A stretch of DNA of 64,000 bases. It comes from Flavobacteriales bacterium (GTDB taxonomy: Bacteria; Bacteroidota; Bacteroidia; Flavobacteriales_E; Vicingaceae). This document shows, one piece after another, positions 23,456 to 34,100 of the stretch (position 1 is the stretch's first letter; each line of letters starts with the position of its first letter). Under the pieces are notes generated by a model. The model worked only from the letters and a program-made list of their open reading frames with translations, had not been told where the DNA came from and ran no database searches. The stretch is taken from NCBI GenBank assembly GCA_020635825.1, contig JACJZA010000014.1, forward strand, positions 1-64,000, read 5' to 3'. The translations under genes and the position numbers were made by a program.

Positions 23456-24979
23456 TTAATGTCTAAAGTGTCTGATTCCAGTAGTAACCATTGCCATATC
23501 ATTTGCATCACAATAATCAATTGACTCTTGATCTTTTATAGAACCACCAGGCTGCACAACTGCAGTAATTCCTGCGTTTTTCGCTAATTCCACACAATCA
23601 GGAAAAGGGAAAAATGCATCGGAAGCCATTACTGCTCCATTTAAATCAAAACCAAAAGCATTGGCTTTTATTACTGCTTGTTTTAAGGCATCTACTCGTG
23701 ATGTTTGTCCTGTTCCACTTGCTAATAATTGTTCATTTTTTGCAAATACAATAGTGTTTGACTTTGTGTGTTTTACCAATTTATTGGCAAATTCCAAATC
23801 TTTAATTTCTTGGTCTGTTGGTGCTTTTTTAGTAACGACTGTAAAGTCATTTCTATTAGCAGTTTTCATATCTTTATCCTGAGCCAAAACCCCATTTAAA
23901 ATAGTTCTGAACTGTTTTTTAGGCAACTCCACTTTATTTTGAACCAAAATAATTCTGTTTTTCTTTTGTTTCAGCATATCTAAAGCAGCATCTTCATACG
24001 CTGGCGCAATTACTACCTCACAGAATAAGTTATTAATTTCTTCAGCAGTCGCTAAATCAATTTTTTTGTTGGTAATGATAATTCCTCCAAAAGCAGATAC
24101 AGGATCTCCTGCCAATGCATCTTTCCATGCATCCAACAAATTATCTCTGGTTGCTAATCCACATGCATTGTTGTGTTTTAATACTGCAAATGTTGGTTTA
24201 TCAGGAAATTCTGCCATTAAGTTTACAGCGGCATCGACATCTAATAAATTATTGTAAGATAATTCTTTACCATGCAATTTATCAAACATCGCTTCTAAAT
24301 CACCATAGAAAACACCTTCTTGATGAGGGTTTTCTCCATATCTTAAAACTTGAGATTGAGTAATACTTTGTTTAAAGTATTTTTCTTCATCATTATTGAA
24401 CCAATTAAAAATTGCTGTATCGTAATGAGAAGAAACATTGAAAGCTAATTTTGCTAAATGTTTTCTATCTTCAATATCAGTTGTTCCATTTTTATCTTGT
24501 AATAAATTCAACACATATTCATACTGGTTTCTTGAAGAAACAATTACCACATCTTTGTAGTTTTTTGCTGCCGCTCTAATTAAAGAAATTCCACCTATGT
24601 CAATTTTTTCAATAATGTCTTGTTCTCCTGCTCCTGATTCAACTGTATCTTCAAATGGATATAAATCAACAATTACTAAGTCAATTTCAGGAATTTCATA
24701 TTCTGTTAGTTGAGCCACATCACTATCTAATTCTCTTCGACTCAAAATTCCTCCAAAAATTTTAGGGTGTAAGGTTTTTACTCTTCCTCCCAAAATAGAA
24801 GGATAAGAAGTTAAATTTTCCACAGGAGTTACAGCCACATTTAATTCTTCAATAAAACTTTGAGTTCCTCCGGTTGAGTAAATATTTACCCCCAATTTAT
24901 TTAATTGATGAATAATTGGCTCCAAGTTATCTTTATGAAAAACGGAGATTAATGCATTTTTGATTTTTTTCTGACTCAT
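23456..24979 (-). CDS. purH: bifunctional AICAR transformylase / IMP cyclohydrolase
   Basis: Catalyses the last two steps of IMP synthesis. In 507 residues it has the N-terminal IMP cyclohydrolase domain (to about 190; KNALISVFHKDNLEPII, STGGTQSF, GGRVKTLHPKIFGGIL) and the C-terminal formyltransferase domain (LRYGENPHQEG, AVLKHNNACGLA, SDAFFPFPDCVELA, VQPGGSIKDQESID). The Lys-His pair of the transformylase (VLKHNN) is present. Length is normal. It precedes mreB on the same strand. Confidence 0.97.
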   Translation of the reverse strand: MSQKKIKNALISVFHKDNLEPIIHQLNKLGVNIYSTGGTQSFIEELNVAVTPVENLTSYPSILGGRVKTLHPKIFGGILSRRELDSDVAQLTEYEIPEIDLVIVDLYPFEDTVESGAGEQDIIEKIDIGGISLIRAAAKNYKDVVIVSSRNQYEYVLNLLQDKNGTTDIEDRKHLAKLAFNVSSHYDTAIFNWFNNDEEKYFKQSITQSQVLRYGENPHQEGVFYGDLEAMFDKLHGKELSYNNLLDVDAAVNLMAEFPDKPTFAVLKHNNACGLATRDNLLDAWKDALAGDPVSAFGGIIITNKKIDLATAEEINNLFCEVVIAPAYEDAALDMLKQKKNRIILVQNKVELPKKQFRTILNGVLAQDKDMKTANRNDFTVVTKKAPTDQEIKDLEFANKLVKHTKSNTIVFAKNEQLLASGTGQTSRVDALKQAVIKANAFGFDLNGAVMASDAFFPFPDCVELAKNAGITAVVQPGGSIKDQESIDYCDANDMAMVTTGIRHFRH

Positions 24980-25159
24980 TTTTATTTAATTGAAAGTGAG
25001 AAAGTTGAATTTAAAAAATATACATCCAACCTTGTAAATTTTAAAGGTGCAATTTTAACCCTTTTTAACCCCTTTGCCAACTATGAATGATGCATTTTTT
25101 TGCTTTGTTGATAAATGATTGAAATTGTTTAAAAGTCAACCCTTTTAAGAGCTATTTAG

Positions 25160-25167
25160 TAAATTTG
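25160..25167 (+). promoter_or_regulatory. putative -7 box for the DUF4286 gene
   Basis: TAAATTTG matches TAnnTTTG, 14 bases before the ATG at 25182, which would give a very short leader. No clear -33 TTG is present. Confidence 0.4.
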
Positions 25168-25181
25168 TAAAAAATTGAAGT

Positions 25182-25487
25182 ATGATAATTTACAACGTAA
25201 CTGTAAACATAGACGAAGATGTTCATGAGGATTGGATTAACTGGATGAAAACAGTTCATATTCCAGATGTAATGAATACCGGTTTTTTCTTGGAAAACAA
25301 AATATGTAAAGTATTGAGCACACAAGAAGACGAAACAGGACACACCTATGCCATACAGTATACTTGTGCCAACATGGAAGATTTGGATGAGTACCAAGAA
25401 AACCATGCCCCTCAGTTACAAAAAGAACATTTTGAAAGATACGATGGTAAATTTGTAGCTTTTAGAACGTTGTTGGAAATTGTTTAA
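25182..25487 (+). CDS. DUF4286 family protein
   Basis: A 101-residue soluble protein of the DUF4286 family, which is a small ferredoxin-like-fold family typical of Bacteroidota. The opening MIIYNVTVNIDEDVHEDWIN, the HIPDVMNTGFF segment and the ending GKFVAFRTLLEIV are characteristic. The function of the family is not known. It is divergent from purH and is followed 3 bases later by a small membrane-protein gene, which may be co-transcribed. Confidence 0.85.
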   Translation: MIIYNVTVNIDEDVHEDWINWMKTVHIPDVMNTGFFLENKICKVLSTQEDETGHTYAIQYTCANMEDLDEYQENHAPQLQKEHFERYDGKFVAFRTLLEIV

Positions 25488-25490
25488 TAT

Positions 25491-25808
25491 ATGAAATCGC
25501 CAATCTTTAGAATTTTATCTTTTTCTCTTTTGATAATTCAATTATATGTGATTATTTCTTACATATATTTATTTTATAGAATAGTTATTAGTGAAATGGA
25601 TTTAGCACTAGGTATAATCTTTATAGCAATTTTTTTAATCTTGGCTTTTTATATTATCCTACTAATCTTTAACATAAAAGCAATTCAAATAAAAGACAAC
25701 AACTTTGTAAAGAACATGATAATTTCTGCTTTGACCATTACACCAATCATTCTTGATATAGTATTTTCAAGTGGTAAAATTTTCTATAGTGGAATTTGGG
25801 TAAATTAA
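25491..25808 (+). CDS. small membrane protein, unknown
   Basis: A 105-residue hydrophobic protein with about three membrane helices (approximately residues 8-30, 40-63 and 78-95). No family is recognised. It follows the DUF4286 gene by 3 bases and overlaps the 3' end of the convergent lipoprotein gene by 4 bases. The frame is intact and the spacing is operon-like, so a real gene is likely. Confidence 0.5.
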   Translation: MKSPIFRILSFSLLIIQLYVIISYIYLFYRIVISEMDLALGIIFIAIFLILAFYIILLIFNIKAIQIKDNNFVKNMIISALTITPIILDIVFSSGKIFYSGIWVN

Positions 25809-26602
25809 GAAACTTTTCTCAATTTAAAAATTCGCTCTCCTGAATCATTAAAAGGACCTTCTATTAAATTCCTATTTTTATCTAAAAGCTGAATGCGAAT
25901 GGTGTTCTGATTTTTTGACAAACCTTCTATTCGATAAGCTGCCCATTTTTCAATCAAAAATTCTGCATCGTTAATGCTTACTTTTACTTTATTTCCGTCT
26001 TTAGCAATGGAAGTATTCACTAAATAAAAATCTAAAATTGGTTCGCTAGTATTTTCTAGAGGTAAATAATAAAACAAATGGGATTGTTTCATATTAAACA
26101 AGCTTTCCATATCGCCAATTACTACATTTTTAAGAACATTAGCCTTATTAGTTTTAACACTAATTTTATTGGGATGGGTTAAAAAACTTAAAAACACATT
26201 ATTGCCATATAAAAACTCTTTTTCAAAAGTATTTTGACTGAAATAATTTAAAGTGTAATTGTTTTCGATGGTAGCAATCTGATAATCAGTTATTCCTTTT
26301 ACATCATAAACCAACTGATTTTTACCTTCTTTAAACTGCTTGGCCTGCAATTCAATTGAAATATTTGAGTTATTGTCTGCTTTAATTTCGGTAAGCTTGA
26401 TTCCTTTATTCTCCAACACCACCACTTCATCATCAGTAACTGGCTCAATAATTACAGCTTCTTCTTGGCTAATTTTAGGAGCTTCAACTTTTGACAAAGT
26501 ATCTTGTTTTGGTTTTTCTGGCTCAGTGTTTCTTTCATTATTTCCACATGAAAACAAAAAACAAGAAACAAAAACCAAGAAACTAACAACCAACTTTCTC
26601 AT
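25805..26602 (-). CDS. lipoprotein, unknown function
   Basis: A 265-residue lipoprotein: MRKLVVSFLVFVSCFLFSCG has a lipobox with Cys19. A charged, disordered linker rich in E, K and P (to about 55) is followed by a beta-rich domain of about 200 residues with DFYLVNTSIAKDGNKVKVSI and GPFNDSGERIFKLRKV at the end. I do not recognise the family. Its ATG directly abuts the stop codon of the biotin carrier gene, so they form one transcript, but a shared function is not evident. Confidence 0.65.
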   Translation of the reverse strand: MRKLVVSFLVFVSCFLFSCGNNERNTEPEKPKQDTLSKVEAPKISQEEAVIIEPVTDDEVVVLENKGIKLTEIKADNNSNISIELQAKQFKEGKNQLVYDVKGITDYQIATIENNYTLNYFSQNTFEKEFLYGNNVFLSFLTHPNKISVKTNKANVLKNVVIGDMESLFNMKQSHLFYYLPLENTSEPILDFYLVNTSIAKDGNKVKVSINDAEFLIEKWAAYRIEGLSKNQNTIRIQLLDKNRNLIEGPFNDSGERIFKLRKVS

Positions 26603-27115
26603 TTACTCAAAATTTAAAAGCACTTGATTTTTCTCTACAGCATCTCCTTTGTTTACAGCTATTTTTTTAATAACACCATCTGTTGGAGACTTTATCACAT
26701 TTTCCATTTTCATCGCTTCTAATATCAATAAAGCATCGCCTTTTTGAACAGATTGGCCAACTTCTACATCAATTTCTAAAACCAATCCAGGCATAGGCGC
26801 TTTTAGGTCGGAAACTTTTGCACTTGCTAAATTGTCCATCCCTAAGCTCTTCAACAATTCGTCAAATTTATCTTTTATTGAAAATTTGTATTTGTCACCA
26901 TTTACTTTTATAAAAACTTCTTTTTCTTCCAGTTTCAATTTTAAAACCTCAACATTGTAAGATTTGTTGTCTTTAATAAGATGAAAAGTTTTATCGTTGA
27001 TTTGAGCAACATCCAAAGAAAATTCCTTTTCATTAATTGTCCCTGAATTAGCATTTTTATCGAATGCTATTTTAAATTCTTCTTTGTTTTCACCAACTAC
27101 TTTCAGTTCGTTCAT
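26603..27115 (-). CDS. biotin carboxyl carrier protein (acyl-CoA carboxylase-type)
   Basis: A 170-residue protein whose C-terminal biotinyl domain (about 103-170) carries the EAMKMEN motif with the biotinylated lysine at position 136 and the preceding APMPGLVLEIDVEVGQSVQKGD. The N-terminal 100 residues are a beta-rich extension usual in Bacteroidota acetyl/propionyl-CoA carboxylase carrier subunits. The partner biotin carboxylase and carboxyltransferase genes are normally adjacent and upstream; here the upstream neighbour is a divergent hydrolase, so they must lie elsewhere. The exact acyl-CoA substrate cannot be told from sequence. Confidence 0.88.
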   Translation of the reverse strand: MNELKVVGENKEEFKIAFDKNANSGTINEKEFSLDVAQINDKTFHLIKDNKSYNVEVLKLKLEEKEVFIKVNGDKYKFSIKDKFDELLKSLGMDNLASAKVSDLKAPMPGLVLEIDVEVGQSVQKGDALLILEAMKMENVIKSPTDGVIKKIAVNKGDAVEKNQVLLNFE

Positions 27116-27207
27116 CGTTTTTTTGTTTTTAGGTTCCCAAAAATAACCATTTCAATAAAAATAAGAACTTTGATTTTTTTAAAATCTTAAGAGAAAGAAA
27201 AGAGCTT

Positions 27208-27972
27208 ATGGAATTAAATTTTAAAAAACTCGGAGCAGGCGAACCATTAATTATTTTACATGGTCTTTTTGGCTCGCTCGATAATTGGATGACCTTAGCT
27301 AAAACTTTTGCTGAACATTTTGAGGTTTTTGTAATTGACCAACGAAACCATGGTCAATCTTCACATAGTACTGAGTTTAATTACGAAGTAATGGCTGATG
27401 ATTTGTATGAGTTTATTATGCAACACCACATTGTTGATCCCATTATTTTGGGACATTCAATGGGAGGAAAAACAGCCATGCAATTTGCCATGAATTACCC
27501 AACCAGATTGTCAAAATTAATTGTTGCTGATATTGCTCCAAAATCTTATCCCGTCCATCATCGAGAAATAATCGACAGTCTTTATCAATTGAATTTTGAA
27601 ACCATCAAAACACGAGGTGAAGCTGATGAGATTTTAAGTCAATTTATATCTGACAATTCTACTAGACAATTTTTATTGAAAAACCTTTATTGGGAAGAAA
27701 AATCAAAATTAGCATGGCGATTTAATTTGCCTGTTATTGATAATAATATTCAAGTAATTGGAGAAGGTTTAAAAAACATTCAAGTATTTGAAAAACCAAC
27801 CTTATTTGTTCGTGGAGCTCTTTCTAATTATGTTTTAGAAAGTGATTTTGAAGAAATTCATCGAGTTTTTACCAATGTGAAAATTGAAAGCATCGAAAAC
27901 TCCGGACATTGGGTACACGCTGAAAATCCAAAACGTTTTTTAGATATTGTTTCATCTTTTTTATTATCTTAG
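27208..27972 (+). CDS. alpha/beta hydrolase (YbfF-like esterase)
   Basis: A 254-residue cytosolic alpha/beta-hydrolase. The oxyanion motif LHGLFGSLDNW, the strand VIDQRNHGQSSHS, the nucleophile elbow GHSMGG with Ser84 and the C-terminal catalytic histidine in NSGHWVHAENP are all present. The RNHGxS and HGLFGSxxNW blocks are typical of the YbfF esterase group, which acts on short acyl esters in vitro. It stands alone between the divergent carrier-protein gene and the giant adhesin gene. Confidence 0.88.
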   Translation: MELNFKKLGAGEPLIILHGLFGSLDNWMTLAKTFAEHFEVFVIDQRNHGQSSHSTEFNYEVMADDLYEFIMQHHIVDPIILGHSMGGKTAMQFAMNYPTRLSKLIVADIAPKSYPVHHREIIDSLYQLNFETIKTRGEADEILSQFISDNSTRQFLLKNLYWEEKSKLAWRFNLPVIDNNIQVIGEGLKNIQVFEKPTLFVRGALSNYVLESDFEEIHRVFTNVKIESIENSGHWVHAENPKRFLDIVSSFLLS

Positions 27973-28121
27973 TTGAAGTTTAGCTTAAATAAACTGCAAC
28001 TAATTTTATTGGATTATCGTCTTTTATAAACGTGTAACTGTTCATATAATGTTGTGAATGCAGTAACATATTTGTATTATTGTCGTAATCTTAGCATTGT
28101 TTTGAACATAATTTGTAATTA

Positions 28122-31100
28122 ATGAATTTCAAAAGATATTTTTTCACAATCATTTCTTTCTTCTTGCTTAGTGTCTCTTATGGAGGAGATTTTTATTGGG
28201 TAAACAACGGAGGTAATTGGAATGATGCTTCTCATTGGTCTAACACAAGTGGTGGTAAAGGAGGAGTTGGTGTACCAACACAAAATGATAACGTTTTTAT
28301 TAATCGTTTTTCTTTTACTCAACCCAATCAAACAATAAATATAACTTCAAATGTTGACGTAAAAAATATTACAATCACTGATAAAACTGGTGATTTTATT
28401 CTAAAAGGTAGTAAATCAATTTCATTAAACATTTATGGTTCTGCTTATGTTTATCCCGAATTTACAAACTTATATGAAGGTAATATCAGAATAAAAGGAA
28501 CCTCGTCAAGCAATCATGAGCTTCATTTTGGTTGGTTTGTATGGAAAGCAAATTTTTATTTAGAAAGTGATGGAAAGTATACTTTAACCAGTCCATTACA
28601 AAATCATAAGAATAACATTTATTTTGAAAAGGGTGAGTTAACGACTAATGGTCATGATATTTTATGTAATGATTTTTACTCAACTACCTCAAACAAAAGG
28701 AAATTAAATGCAAAATCTTCGACTTTTGTTATTTTTAATAAATGGCAAACTACTGAGAATAAGTTCAAACATGATTTAAATCTAACTAAGATTTATATTA
28801 TGAATTCAAATGAAGGTAGTTTCAGTAAAGACAATGGAAGCTATAGTGCTATTCAATCAACTAATTCGGAAAATCAAAAATCTATCACTAGTGTAACTGT
28901 AGATAATGATACTGTATCGTGTGGTAATAATTGTGATGGTGTTTTAATTGCTGAGGTAGTTTCTACCTGCCCACCACACACAATCGATTGGGTACCAGGA
29001 ACTCCCACTGGAGATGGAACTGATACAATTACTGGATTATGCCCTGGATCTTATCAAGCTATTGTTTCAGATTGTGATTTTCCTGCTTTAGCGTTTGGTA
29101 GTGCAACTGTATCTGGTCACTTGCCTATTATTCCTGCAATTGAAATAGTTACTCCTACAACCTGTAAAGACTCTTGTGATGGTTCGATAGTTTTAACAGT
29201 AAGTGTTGAGGGTTATGCTTTAGGAACAACTACATTTGATTGGACTCCTTTAACTGGAAATGTATCAAACGTAGCAACAAACACTACTTACACCAATTTG
29301 TGTCAAGGAGTTTATTCCGTTAGGGTTCAAGATGGTTTTGGTTGTGATACTACATTTACTTATACTGTAAATGAACCAGACAGTGTATTACCAAATATTT
29401 CAACAACAGATATTCCTTGCTTTGGCGATTGTTCAGGTATAGCGACATCAAATCCTACTGGTGGTAATGGAAGTTATTCATATCTATGGTCAACAACTGA
29501 TACTTCTAGTCAAATTACTGGATTATGTGTTGGAAATTATGACTTAACAGTAACTGATGGGAATGGGTGTGTTGGCTTTGAATCTGTAAGTATAACTGAA
29601 ATTCCAGCCATGATTATTGACACTGCTTCAACACCTGTCTCTTGTGGCGGTTTATGTGATGGTGTAGCCTTAGCGAGTATTACTGGAGGAGGAACCGGTC
29701 CATTTACTCATAATTGGAGTACTGGAGTAGTTGAAGTTGCAAATAGCTCTTCCATTACAGTTTGTGCTGGCGTTTATACTGATTCTATTGTAGATGCTAA
29801 TGGTTGTGATACGGTCATTACTTATGTAATAACAGAACCTGATACATTGTTTACCTCTACAAATTTTTCTAATGTTACGTGTTTTAATGCTTGTGATGGG
29901 ATAGCAGTTACAAATACTACTGGAGGTAATCCTAACTACTCATATGTTTGGACCTCTATACCAAATGGTCAAGTTACAACAGGTCAAGGGACTGATTCTA
30001 TTTCAGGTTTATGTCCCGGAACATACATTGTAGATATTACAGATGCAAAAAACTGTACTGTTACTGATACAGTTGAAATTACTGAACCTGATTTATTAGT
30101 TGTAAATCCAAGTTCAACAGATATTAGCTGTCCAGGATTCTGTAATGGTACAGCAAATGCTGCACCAACAGGAGGAACCACTCCTTATACTTATTCTTGG
30201 AATACTATTCCAATTCAAACTACACCAGGAGTAAACAGTCTTTGTCCTGGCACATATATCATAACAGTTACGGATTCAAATAATTGTATAGCCATAGACA
30301 GTGTTACTATTGTAGAACCTATTCCTTTAAATTTAAACATGAGCAGTTCAGATATGAGTTGCAATGGAGTATGTGATGGGACTGCAGGAGTGAATGTTAC
30401 GGGAGGAGTTACTCCATACTCATATAATTGGGTTTCTAATCCTGCTGGTCAAGTCACTACAGGTCAAGGGACTGATGCTATCTCGAATCTTTGTGCTGGC
30501 ACATATACCGTAACAGTGACTGATTCTAACAACTGTACCATGAACAACAATGTGGTTGTTAATGAACCCGCTCCGATTGCTATTAATTTATCTACCTCAA
30601 ATATAACTTGTAATGGAGTTTGTAACGGCTCTGCAAGTGTTGCTCCCGCAGGTGGAAATGGTCCATTTACAGTTTCCTGGGATAGTTCTCCATTTGGGAT
30701 AGCAACCACTATTAATGGGCTGTGCGCAGGCAATCATACTGTTGATGTAAGAGATAATAACGGATGTATTGAAAGTGTTAATTTTACAATTAATGAACCA
30801 TCCTTATTAATTACTAATACTTTAGGAACCGACCTTTTATGTAATAGTGTATGTTCAGGTACTGTGACTACAAATCCATCCGGTGGCACTGCGCCATATT
30901 CATACAGTTGGACTGGACCTAATAGCCCACATCCAAACTCTCCTAATTTAATTAACTTATGTGCTGGAACTTACATTGTTACTATTACTGATGATTCTTT
31001 ATGTACTGTTGTTGATTCTGTAACAATTGACGAACCAAATCCTATTGATGCAAATGCACAATTCACAAATATGAGTTGTAATGGTGTTTGTAATGGAACT

Positions 31101-34100
31101 GCAATTTCTCTACCAATAGGAGGAACTGCTCCCTATTCATATTCTTGGTCTTCTGGACCAACATCTCAGTCTATTAACGGATTGTGTAGTGGTCAGTATA
31201 TTGTAACAGTGACTGATTCTAATAATTGTATTGATGCAGATACAGTAGATATTGTGAATCCAACTCCATTAACTGTAAATGCAGTAAGTGTAAATGCGAG
31301 TTGCGGAACTATTTGTGATGGCGAAGCAATTGCTAACCCTTCGGGTGGAACATTACCTTATCAGTTTAATTGGAACTCTGGAAGTACCTCACAAAATTCA
31401 ACTGGGCTATGTGCAGGCACCTATGGAGTTACTGTTACTGACTCTAATGGATGTACTGCTGTAGATTCAGTAACAATAAACAATTTAATTATCATAAGCA
31501 TTGTAACCGATACTATTGGGATAAGTTGTAATGGTGCATGCGATGGTCAAGCTACAGCGAATCCAAGTGGAGGGGTTTTACCTTACTCTTATAGTTGGAG
31601 CACAATTCCTCCACAAACAAATCAAACTGCAACTGGATTATGTCCAGGATCCTATACTGTAACTGTTACAGACTCTAATGGTTGTGCTTCTACTTCTTCT
31701 GTAGATATGCCTGTTGATCCATCTGTTCTTATTCCTAATGGAACTTCAACAAATGTATCCTGTAATGGTGATTGTGATGGCTCTTTAGCTTCTGCTCCAT
31801 CTGGTGGCGTTCCTCCTTATAATATTGTTTGGTCTGTACCTGACACGACAAATTTATGTCCTGGAACTTATACAGTAACTGTTACAGATGCAAATAATTG
31901 CTCTCAAACTGACACTTTAGTTGTTAATGAACCTGATTCAATAACTGCTAATCCAGTCTTAACTCATGTTGATTGTAATGGAAATTGTAATGGTGCTATA
32001 ACACTAAATGCCACAGGAGGTACAGGATCTTTATCATATCTATGGGCACATGGACCTACTACTGCAAATATTTCTGGACTGTGTGCTGGTAATTATTCTG
32101 TTACTGTTACTGACTCTACTAGTTGTTCAAGAGTATTTAGCTTTACGATAAATGAACCATCTGTGTTAACTGCTACACCATTAAGTACAGATGCTAGTTG
32201 TTTTGGTATTTGTGATGGTACTGCTTCTGTGTTAATAGGAGGAGGAACAACTCCTTACACTTATTTTTGGTCTCCAGATGGTGAAACTACCGACAGTATT
32301 TTTAATAAATGTGCAGGAGTATACCAAGTAACTGTGAGAGATAGTAATAATTGTATAGTAAATCAAAATGTTACTATTGACGAACCAAATGAACTAATAG
32401 CTAATCTATCTGGTACAACCATTGCTTGTAACGGTAATTGTGATGGAAGTGTTTTAGCTAGCCCATCTGGAGGAACATCTCCTTATGGTTATTCTTGGAC
32501 TGGATTACCAGATATAACTCCAAGTATCAATAATTTATGTACAGGTACTTATACTGTTACCATTAGCGACGATAATGGATGTTCTGTAATTGATAGCTAT
32601 GATGTAACTTCTCCACCTATGCTTGATGTAACACTTGATAGTACAAATATTACATGTAATGGTTCAGATGATGGAACTGGTACAGTAACTCCAAATGGTG
32701 GAACGCCACCTTACACTTATATTTGGGTACCTTCAAACCAAACAACACCAAATGCTACTGGTCTTACACCTGGTGTTCATACTGTTACAGTAACTGACTC
32801 ACTCGGATGTTTCTTTACTGGTTCAATAAATATACAGGAGCCAGCAAACATAGATGATAATGAAGTAATTACAAACGCTAATTGTGGTTTTAATGATGGG
32901 GTAATAATTATGAATCCTTCTGGAGGAACACCTCCTTATTCTCACTCTTGGTCTAATGGGGCTTCAACTCCAAATATTAATGGGCTTGCCGTTGGTTTTT
33001 ATACAGATACTATTACGGATTTTAATGGTTGTATTGCTATTTTTACTATACCTATCAGTAATCCTACTGGACCTACCGGAGTAACTGCAACAGTAAATGA
33101 TGCGACATGTTTCGGAGCTTGTGATGGGAATGCTAACGTAATTCCAATTGGAGGAACACCTGGATATTCTTATAATTGGATGCCGGGTGGACAATCTGAT
33201 TCAACTATTACCGGACAATGCGCTGGAACCTATAATCTTACTATCACAGACGCAGCTAATTGTCAGTTAAATACATTTGTAGTTATTGGTGAAGCTGATA
33301 GTATTACTGCGAACTTAGTAACCAGTACTACAAGCTGTAACGGTACATGTGATGGTACAGCTAGCGTCACTCCTTCAGGAGGAACTGCACCATATTCTTA
33401 TTCTTGGTCTAATGGCTCTGCGTCTTCTTCAACTTCTGGATTATGTGCTGGTGCTGCAAGTGTAACAATTACAGATTTTAATGGTTGTAGTAAAACAGTA
33501 AATTTCACTATTACAAGTCCAAATGCTTTAAGTATTTCAACTTCTTCAACCGATGCATTATGTAATGCGAGCTGTGATGGAACAGCTACAGTAAATCCTG
33601 TAGATGGTACATCTCCTTATTCTTACCAATGGAATGATCCATTAAATCAAACTACACCAACAGCTATTGGCTTGTGTGTAGGATCCTATGATATTACTGT
33701 TACTGATAATAATGGATGTTCGGCAACTGAAACTGTTATTATTGGAGAACCTAGTTTAATACTTGCTAACGAAACAGTTACTGATGCTACTTGTGGCGCT
33801 AATGATGGTGGGGCAACGTTAACTCCTTCTGGAGGTACACCTAACTACACTTATTTATGGGACTTTGGTGCTACATCAGCTACAGTAAATGGATTATCTG
33901 CGGGAACTTATATGGTGGATATTACTGATAATAATAGCTGTACTCAAACTTTCCCAATAGCAATAAGTAATGTTAATGGACCAACCATTAATACCTCACA
34001 AAACAATGCCACATGTAACGGTGTTTGCGATGGAGATGCTACTGTTTCGGTTTTATCAGGAACACCAAATTATAACTATTTGTGGACACCTGGAAATCAA

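Noticed and set aside
25152..25406. Minus-strand hydrophobic frame opposite the DUF4286 gene
   Set aside because: It is the antisense shadow of a recognised family gene that has its own promoter-like sequence.
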